Source of the DNA: Diphasiastrum complanatum
Taxonomy: Eukaryota > Streptophyta > Lycopodiopsida > Lycopodiales > Lycopodiaceae
Length of the DNA: 64,000 bases
Reading direction: 5' to 3'
Assembly (NCBI GenBank): GCA_029204225.1
Contig: CM055102.1
Location: 28,636,969-28,700,968, forward strand
The notes under the pieces are model-generated. The model made no database searches. It saw only the letters and a program-made list of their open reading frames with translations, and was not told the DNA's origin. Both the position numbers and the translations under genes were made by a program. This document shows, in pieces, positions 56,720-64,000 of the stretch; position 1 is the first letter of the stretch; every line of letters starts with the position of its first letter.

Positions 56720-57719
56720 GCAATGAACTAATTAGAGCTAGGTAGAAGATTTTGTAAGTGTAAAATGCTTCAATTCCATCCAATAAATACGAAATATGCT
56801 AGAATTCTGTGAACGAAATAGGGACATACTACTACAAAAAATGTGAATTCATTTTTTTTTTGGGGGAATAGATTCTCTTCAATGGAAAAAGAAAATTCCA
56901 ATTTCTTTTGAAAATTTGATTTTCTTTTTTTGTGTTCGTATGCACAGAACCTGTTTTGTTATGAATGTACTGAGCTAAGTGTTTGGATGTTACCTTTTGT
57001 AGAAGCCCTAGTTTTTGGTCCTCTTTGTGAAAAGTTTGTTCTTTAGAGATTTAAGTTGTAATGAAATATTTGCTCTAGTAAACCCTTTACGTGTACTTGT
57101 TTGTGGCCTTTTTGTGTTGCTTTTCCAAAAGCTTCTTGTTAGGGTAGGCTGCTTCACTGGTGCATTACGAAAGGGATTTCTTTGGAGATGAGAACAATAT
57201 TGGCTATTGAGAAAAAAATTGTACCTCACCTTAAGTGTGCTTTGAGAAGTCAATGAAAGTGGAAGGTTGTCGAGAGCTTGCTAATGGTGTAGACCTTTTA
57301 AAGCCTTCTAGAGATCAACAGACCGTTGCATATGCCCTTTCTAAGTTTGTCTTCATATGGCATACACATGGTATTGATTTCTGTTGCTTGTGGTGAGCTA
57401 GTCTTGGCTTCAACAAGTCATATTTCTATGGGTTAATTCAATTTCTTGGGTGACTGCCAACCCCTATAACCAAACACAGAGTTTGTTTAGGAGCTTATTT
57501 CTGGCTCCTTGAGCTTGAAATTGCACACAAGCCTAGTCATACCTTGGTAAAAAATTGTTGCTCACGAACATTGAGAGGACACAACAAAGAGTATACAGAG
57601 GGGAGGTTGGTGCTCGTGGGCCATGGCAATTTGTCGTGACCATATCATTAATGGTAAGCTGCCCATAAGGGCTTGGTACTGCATTGCCTTTGTAAGGTCA
57701 AACTTGGCTTGTGCCATGT
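56720..57719. other. Unassigned
   Basis: No gene or repeat recognised beyond short T and A runs (near 56852). Confidence 0.4.
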
Positions 57720-57959
57720 TGGCATGGGATGGAGTGACTTGTTTGGATAGATCTAGTATGTTCGTCAATTATGTTTGCCTTTTGTAATATGTGATGTTTA
57801 TTTTAGCTTCGGTCAGTATTGACCACACCCAAGTGGCCAATGGCATGGAATGGAGTGACTTGTTTGGATAGATCTAGTATGTTCGTCAATTATGTTTGCC
57901 TTTTGTAATATGTGATGTTTATTTTAGCTTCAGTCAGTATTGGCCACACCCAAGTGGCC
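57720..57959. repeat. 119-bp tandem duplication
   Basis: Units 57720-57838 and 57841-57959 start TGGCATGG and end CCACACCCAAGTGGCC. I count three differences in 119 bp and a 2-bp spacer, so the duplication is recent. Confidence 0.9.
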
Positions 57960-58604
57960 TTGTGATTATGTGAATTCCACTTGAGTCTGGAACTCCTTTG
58001 AGGTATCTGAGCGACAGGGGCTGCAACTTTAGAATCGAAATAAATGCTATAAGCCCATTCAGTAGCTATGCATGCCTTCAATATGTCTAACCTCAGTTAT
58101 TTGGAAGTTGTTTTTTAAAGGATTTGTAAATTTGTCTTGGACAAAATACATTCCAACAGCTTCTGCTCAACTCCCACATTTATGCTATTTGATCCACTTC
58201 CATGATAGGACGGCTGTGGAGATGTACTATACCTTTTTCCACTCAGGTTTCTTGGAAAGGTTGATCAAGAACTTCAAGCCAATTGCCTTACTAAACTCTT
58301 TTCTGTTAGGTGAAAATGCTTTTGCCTGACTTTGCTTAATATTACGATGTTCATTCAGACTTTCAATAGGTGGTTGCAACTTAGTAAATTTTTGTGCTAA
58401 TTGAAATGCATTTGCTGGTGTTTTCTTAATGTAACAAACTTAAATATTATTGAATCCTTGAGCTATTCTCTCACATGTATGAACACGAAGAGGATTTTAA
58501 CTTTTGAAGTGCCATCAAGTTGAAAACATGCAATACTGTGTATGTCATGGTTGGAACTTTGTGCTCCACCAGTACACTATAAAATATTTTAATTTTGCTG
58601 ATAG

Positions 58605-58759
58605 GGGTCACAGGGGTTACCAATTCCACCAAATGCTCCGAAGGGGCCTACAAAGATGTCTTTAAAGGCGTGACTTTCTCAGGACAATGTGAAACAATTG
58701 GCAACTGTTCTTTTACAGGAATCTGGAAGCCAGAAAAATTCGACTTTAAGACTCTCTAG
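58605..58759 (+). other. Possible exon of an unidentified gene
   Basis: A good acceptor (TTTTAATTTTGCTGATAG) ends at 58604 and is followed by an open, cysteine-containing frame: GVTNSTKCSEGAYKDVFKGV, then SGQCETIGNCSFTGIWKP, to a TAG at 58757-58759. The CSFxG(I/V)xxP pattern recalls GDA1/CD39 nucleoside phosphatases (apyrases), but the match is short and the flanking sequence does not extend it. No partner exons were found. Confidence 0.25.
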
Positions 58760-59579
58760 TCGATGGGAATTGAAGTCGCTGAAATGCAGTACTTCAAAAT
58801 TTATACTTAGTTCTTTAATGTAACATTTTCGAATTCTATTTCAGTCACTTGACAACTGATGAAAAAAATGCTTGAGACATATTCTCATTGTTGCCAGGCT
58901 TCAAACAGGATTTTTAAGGTCTAGATCTCTGTATCGAATGTGAAGATGGTGAAATGCCGAACAATATATTTTTATGCCACTCCTCATGTACAGAATCTGT
59001 AAATAGACATGTGCTAATGATAACACAACCTTAAAAATGTCAGGTGCCATCGTTTGTTATTCAAGTTCTCAAACAGCTAGAGATTAAGATTTTCCTAGCT
59101 TTGCATTACAGAAAAGACACATTTGAGATTGGTTGGATGTTCACAGATGTGAAGAGATGCAACATTGGAGCTAGTGATGTTACAACATCATTTTGTGTCT
59201 TTTACCATTAGCTAAACATTATATATTTACATTATGAGCAGCAACAAGAGCATCCCAACGACTTCCCAATGGAGTAGACGCCTAAAACTTCTAAAGGTCA
59301 CCTAATGTCTCCACCCACATGCACATAGAATGAATTGTATCTTATACATCTTAAGAGAAAAGATTGGTAACCACCAGACAAAATACCAACAAACACATTA
59401 CAATTTTACTTTTTTAGAGCTAGTGTAACTCAGAGCTGCGTGTGTGGTACGGTCTTTACAGCTTAGGACTAGTGTGTATGAGAATATGTCATCAACCTTG
59501 GGGCTTATATATAGTCTCAACTGCTATTCATGAGTCTACAATTTACATGCATATTCGAATATCTGCAAAATACACGAAT

Positions 59580-59745
59580 ATTTGAAATAAAGCAAAGGTC
59601 AACTTGATTCGACTCCAACACTCGATATTCGAGTTCGAGTCAGACGACCCTCATCGAACCGACTTGACTATCAACTAGATATCGACTATCGACTATCAAC
59701 CATTGACCATCGACTCAACTATTGACTGCCGACCACAATCATGGT
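59580..59745. repeat. Degenerate TCGACTA-type repeat
   Basis: Variants of ATCGACTATCGACTATCAAC recur in irregular order together with TCGA-containing words. Confidence 0.6.
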
Positions 59746-59888
59746 ACCACTCAAAATGGAGTAGTTCCTCTATCGAATCCGATGTAGACTATGCCACTAT
59801 TTGATCATGCTATTGTATGCAGACACTTATCATTGTCCGCTTATTGACTATAGTTCAAAATGTAGAAAGTACTGATCAGATTAATATC

Positions 59889-59975
59889 TTCTTGTAAACA
59901 CTCACTTAGAGTTAAACACATCGTTTACAAGAACTGATTAGACGATAAACTCTGTTATTTTGTATATATATAGAC
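59889..59975. promoter_or_regulatory. Hairpin plus TATA-like box, possible LTR promoter
   Basis: TTCTTGTAAAC (59889-59899) and GTTTACAAGAA (59923-59933) are perfect 11-bp complements with a 23-nt loop. About 25-30 bases further on is TGTATATATATAGAC (about 59957-59971), a strong TATA-like box on the plus strand. No coding region of a matching element is visible nearby, so the promoter call is tentative. Confidence 0.3.
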
Positions 59976-60649
59976 ATAGAGTGTAGCATCTGAATAAGCA
60001 AAAAAGACAAGAAGCAATCATCATAATCATCAAAATCACAATCGTTAAAGAGCGTAAGAGCAATCTAAGACAATAGAGAGATTGAATTATTTGTCAGTTG
60101 TATTTTCGATCTACTGAAGAAGCATAGTAGGATCATAGCACTTAGTGCACAACTATTGTGAACCCTCATCGGTCACAAGATTTCTTTCATGATCTGATCG
60201 TTGTATTCCGACAACCTCAATTCACAAATTCTCTATTATCTATGTATGTGTTAATCATAGTTGAATGCTCTCATTTTCCTTCTCTCTTGAAATCATAAAT
60301 ACTCTTATTAGATAGATTAAGGTAGAATATCAGTCGAAGAATGAATGGCTCTCATAGATGCCTAAACTATTTGCACTCTTCATGGTTGTCGTTGACTCCT
60401 ACCAGAGATATTCTAACTAAGTTAAACAAATGATATAACTATCTAGCGATTTAATTGAATATCGAAAGATCGTTCTTGAATTAAGTAAAATTATTGTTTT
60501 CTTCTTGGGGATAACTGTTCCAACACTTTCCCGAGTCATCAAATTTCTCCAACGGAATAGGGATCTCAGATCATCTCCCAAAATATTTCCTGAGGACTTA
60601 CGAAATTTCTGTTAAGATTCACAAGGCAATAATATTATCTAGAAATCAC

Positions 60650-60871
60650 TGTAACACACGAACAAGAAGAGGCAACACACTCAACTGATAATCATAACTA
60701 AATGAAATATAGAAGTACATATGAGATGAAATGTAGAACTTCCTTGGTGTTGACCTACCATCTATGTTATGGCTGGTAACAACTAACTTATAGCTAATAT
60801 TTCTAGACTGTCGTACGACTAGTTAATGAAGAGTGAAATGAAGAGTAAAGTTTAGTGTTAAACTTCTAACA
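60650..60871 (-). repeat. Probable start of a copia 3' LTR
   Basis: On the minus strand the copia pol relic is followed by a purine-rich TTGAGGGAGCG (60872-60882) and then TGTTAGAAGTTTAACACT. This is the usual purine tract plus TG start of a copia LTR. The far end of the LTR (near 60650) is a guess, as no second copy was seen. Confidence 0.5.
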
Positions 60872-61690
60872 CGCTCCCTCAATAATAAAGTTAGTGCACT
60901 CTTCTATGCCTAATTGAGTGCGAAAGTTTTCAAATTTAATCCTACCCAATGATTTTGTAAATACATTTGCCAGTTGATCTTCAAATTTACAAAAGACAAG
61001 ATCAATGGTACCATCAAGTACTTTCTCTTGAACAAAGTGATAATGCACCTCAATGTGCTTATGTGAGCATGTAAAATTGGATTTTTGGCAATACGTAATC
61101 ATAATGCATTCTGTGTGGCACTACTGAGAGCACGATACTTAGTTTCTGTCGAAGATAGAGCTATTATATGTTGCTTTTTGCTGCTCCATGAAACTACAGC
61201 TGTACCAAAACGAAAAATATGACCAATGTTTGCCATCAATAATACTTGCTCAATTCGCATCTATATAATCTATCAATACTGGAACTTCATGGTGATCATA
61301 CTTCAAACCAAAATTCAATATTCCATGGATGTACCTGCGAATATGTTTGGTAGATTTCTAGTGTGCAAGATCTTGCATAAATTGACTTACAACACCAACA
61401 AAATAAGCAATATCAGGTCGTGTGTGTGTCAAGTAAATCAAACTACCCATCAACTGCATGTATAAATAAGCATCCACTTTCTCAGATTCATGATATGCAA
61501 TTAGCTTCATATTAGCATCCATCGGTGTGCTCAGTTTCTTGCAATCTTGTATATTGAACTTGTAAAGCAAATTTTGTGCATATTTGCTTTGGGTCATAAA
61601 AATGGCACATGCAGGAGAATGGATCTCAAGGTATGTAGAAGCCAAAAGTAAATAAACATAGCATTGGAATGAAGAAGGAATTCCAATAGG
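60872..61690 (-). pseudogene. Ty1/copia RT end and RNase H, minus strand
   Basis: Reading from about 61640 downwards: IFMTQSKYAQNLLYKFNI, STPMDANMKL, MQLMGSLIYLTHTRPDIAYF, then RNase H with the frame disturbed (VLIDYIDANWAK near 61270), and HIEVHYHFVQEKVLDGTIDL, EDQLANVFTKSLGRIKFENF to a stop near 60866. These are the conserved final blocks of copia pol. The part upstream of 61690 is not copia. Confidence 0.8.
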
Positions 61691-61699
61691 AGAAGAAGA

Positions 61700-63159
61700 A
61701 GAGCATCGACATGCCATATTTGAGGAATGAGAAACCCTTGGAAGCTTTACCATCAAAATGTACGATGCTATTTAAACCATTTAACTCTGGAGTATTGGTA
61801 CTCCTAGTAAATAGAATTAAATCGAGTTTTTTGGTTTTCTCCTTTTCAAATCGGTGGAACACCAATCAGTTGGTTATTGTGGGTTTGATGATTTTTGTCA
61901 TTAAAATTGAACAAACCAAAGCTTTTGAGATACTTGTTAAATAATTAATGGTGGAAAATTCTAAGTATTTGGGGGTAATTCTTTATTCGACAAAAGTATT
62001 TGGAGTGAATACAATGTAGAAAGTACCCGAATCCAAATCTTATTTCCCATTAATTACAAATGACTTTAACAAAGTAATTCTTAAGCCATTAAGTGAATGG
62101 GAGAACAGTCCAATTTTATTGGAAAAATCATAATAATAAGAACTGATCAAAAGTAGAACTGATTTAATTTCCAGTTAAAATCATATGGTGGTTTGTATAT
62201 CAATAATTCTACCCATGTATAAGATAGAGATGAAACTGTTTTAAGAATTTTTCCTACAAAAATTCATTTTTTTTACAATTACTAATGTCTTTAGTTCTTC
62301 ATTATACCTTAGGTGAAAGATTTTCAGGGGACTTAAAAATTCTAAGGAGGGAAGAATAGTGGACTTCAGAGGTAGTAAGTGTGATCGGGAAAAGTATTTC
62401 GCAGTTAGGACCTTGTTAATCCCGGTAAATAATTGCTTAAGACCAGATATTAATTTCTTGGAGAGAATTCATTTAGTTGAATTCATAACTGATATCTTTG
62501 TGACCATTGAGTTATCCGAAGTTTTGGATGTCAATTGTGATGTTAGAAGTAGAATTTAATACATGGATTACATTGGATCTGTTAGTTGTCAGAAGCTTGT
62601 CCCTAGTTTTTGTTGGAAATTAAGCCCACAGTTGCCTCCTTGGAATCATAACTTAGACAGCCAATTTATTTGAAGGACATCTACAACGGACTTCCGGCTA
62701 ATCTCCAGCAAAGGATAACTAATCCCATCATAATTTTAAGTTTAGATGTTAAGTTTAATAACTTGAAGTCATTGAAGACTTGACCATCTTCAAGGACTTC
62801 CACAAACTTGCATTAGAACAAGTCTATAGAGTTACATTATTTTTTGAACAGTTTGAGAAAATACACTAAGTGTCGCAGTTCGCATTTTTTGCACTTTCCA
62901 AAAACTACGACACTTACCTTCGACTTCTTCCGTTCAATTATTTTTTGAAGAAGTCAACTTGTTCACAATTCAACAGTTTAACTTTTTAACACCTTCACCT
63001 TTTTTAGCATTTTCTTGAAAAATGTGAAGAGAAAAAAAATTCCAAAAGGTCCTCTATTTTTAAGGGTTAAACTGCTAAAGATACCTTTGCCAACTTTTTA
63101 AGGGCACCTTCAGCTTTTTTGAAAAGAGCGAGAGAGTATGAATTTAATTTTTAAGATCC
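61700..63159. other. Unassigned, AT-rich, with a 14-bp inverted repeat
   Basis: Short open frames (61711-61944, 62359-62559) show no motif. TAAGTGTCGCAGTT (62867-62880) and AACTACGACACTTA (62903-62916) form a 14-bp stem with one mismatch and a 22-nt loop. Confidence 0.4.
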
Positions 63160-63318
63160 TGTTGGGCAATTAGAACATTTAAAGCTGTGATTACATTTAG
63201 CATAAGTTGTCTATTAGACTATTTTTGCATCTAGCAGCTGATTAGAACGGGAGAGCTGTTCTGCAATATTCCTGCTCTCTTCTCCGTTCGAGTTCTTCTA
63301 TCTCCATTACCCCCATCA
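63160..63318 (+). repeat. 5' LTR of a copia element
   Basis: Probable 159-bp LTR starting TGTTGGGCAATTAGAAC and ending CCCCCATCA. It is bounded on the right by a primer site and gag. Its length and TGTTGG start are common for copia. The partner LTR lies outside the window, so the left end is not proven. Confidence 0.6.
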
Positions 63319-63320
63319 GA

Positions 63321-63333
63321 TTGGCATCAAAGC
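63321..63333 (+). other. Primer-binding site of the copia element
   Basis: TTGGCATCAAAGC follows the LTR end by two bases. It is a variant of the tRNA-iMet complementary TGGTATCAGAGC with two changes. Confidence 0.65.
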
Positions 63334-63386
63334 AAAGCTCAAATAAACCGAAAGATTAAGTTTGTTTCATTTATATTACTATTATC

Positions 63387-64000
63387 ATGTCTCACCTTGG
63401 TAGCTCTTCGTCATCATCCAACGAGGCTAGAATCATTGACAAGTTCTAACTTCTATATCTGGAAGTTAAAACTCCGGATGATGTTGATAGATAGAGATAT
63501 TTGGGATGTAGTAGAAGGTGCTGACCTGAAACCATAAGATGGTGATCAAGCAAAGGCATGGAAGATCAAAGATCAGAAGGCCTTAACATGTATCACACTC
63601 AATCTGGCCGACTCCCAAATATCCCACGTTACCACATGCAAAACCTCTAAGGATGCATTAGATTTGTTATCAAATCTCTATGAGACTCATGATGTAACCA
63701 CTAGATTACACCTTAGAAGAAAGTTCTTTACTCTTAGCATGTTTGATTCTACTGCCATCACTTCTCACATCAACAACTTCAAGTCTTTATTGGATCAGCT
63801 GTAAGATGGTCTATTCAATATGATGATGTCATCATGACCTTGCTTTCTTCTCTTCCAAAGTCGTATGAACACTTTGTGGTGATGATCTCCACATAACCCG
63901 ACCTCACTCTTCAAAAGGTGATCGGTCATCTTCTTCAAGAAGAAATGCGGAGAAAGACTAGCAACCTATCCATCAAAGACAAATCCATGGCTCTATACAC
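63387..64000 (+). pseudogene. Ty1/copia gag, runs off the window
   Basis: ATG at 63387 (MSHLGSSSSSSNEARI), then after a frame change the copia gag fold: FYIWKLKLRMMLIDRDIWDV, VEGADLKP, QKALTCITLNLADSQISHV, TSKDALDLLSNLYETHDVTT, LRRKFFTLSMFDSTAITSHI, NNFKSLLDQL, and after another change MTLLSSLPKSYEHFVVMIS. It has a stop in the 'ADLKP' segment (TAA at about 63535) and one after 'LLDQL' (TAA at about 63801), so this copy is defective despite a recognisable LTR and primer site. The rest lies beyond 64000. Confidence 0.85.

Noticed and set aside
59580-60500. Endogenous pararetrovirus (caulimovirid) promoter region
   Set aside because: Only a TATA box and hairpin are present; no movement protein, coat Cys motif or pararetroviral RT was found anywhere nearby.

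Overview
This is nuclear DNA of a land plant, most likely a vascular plant with a large, repeat-rich genome such as a fern or gymnosperm. The kingdom call rests on plant-type Ty3/gypsy chromoviruses, Ty1/copia elements with tRNA-iMet primer sites, and exons of a plant BPI/LBP-family gene. The exact lineage is inference. Nothing in the window looks bacterial: there are no operons, and almost every long open frame is a retrotransposon relic.

The only host gene recognised with confidence is a BPI/LBP-like lipid-binding protein gene on the minus strand. Its first coding exon is at 41419-42046, a second exon at 33481-33624, and a later exon at 6169-6357. The gene therefore runs through at least 36 kb of the window, and its introns are filled with layers of retroelements. 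The exons for about 120 residues between the second and the later exon, and the C-terminal exons, were not found. Exon 1 carries a one-base frameshift.

Layout. 690-5300 (-): a chromovirus (family A) with gag, protease, chromodomain and 3' LTR but no reverse transcriptase, RNase H or integrase core. 6169-6357 (-): BPI exon. 7115-10060 (+): LINE with endonuclease and RT. 10630-12480: two diverged gypsy gag relics in opposite orientation. 12990-16215 (-) and 16216-18510 (+): two LINE copies arranged head to head; the plus copy is split by a 467-bp piece of family-C gypsy RT. 18511-25840 (+): 3' end of a family-A-type chromovirus (family B copy) whose LTR is split by a complete, young 6212-bp chromovirus (family C, 19479-25690, -) with a perfect 5-bp target duplication. 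25841-30860: mostly unassigned, with minisatellites, paired palindromes and an unidentified decayed coding region. 31210-32810: a tandem array of about 350-375-bp monomers, one of which contains a foldback element built from GGTTCGAACC palindromes. 34850-40760: nested gypsy relics in BPI intron 1. 41419-42720: BPI exon 1 and promoter region.

Upstream of the gene (42720-64000) the window holds decayed copia fragments (43160-45440, 48330-48660, 60871-61690), a peculiar RT-less gag-protease element arranged as protease - putative minisatellite LTR - gag (48700-54720), microsatellites and hairpins, and at the right edge the 5' LTR, primer site and gag of a copia element that continues out of the window (63160-64000).

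The genes do not form a pathway. The window records repeated insertion, nesting and deletion of retroelements in and next to one host gene. The candidate unusual items are the foldback element, the RT-less elements and the seamless RT patch inside a LINE. No previously undescribed defence or metabolic system could be supported.
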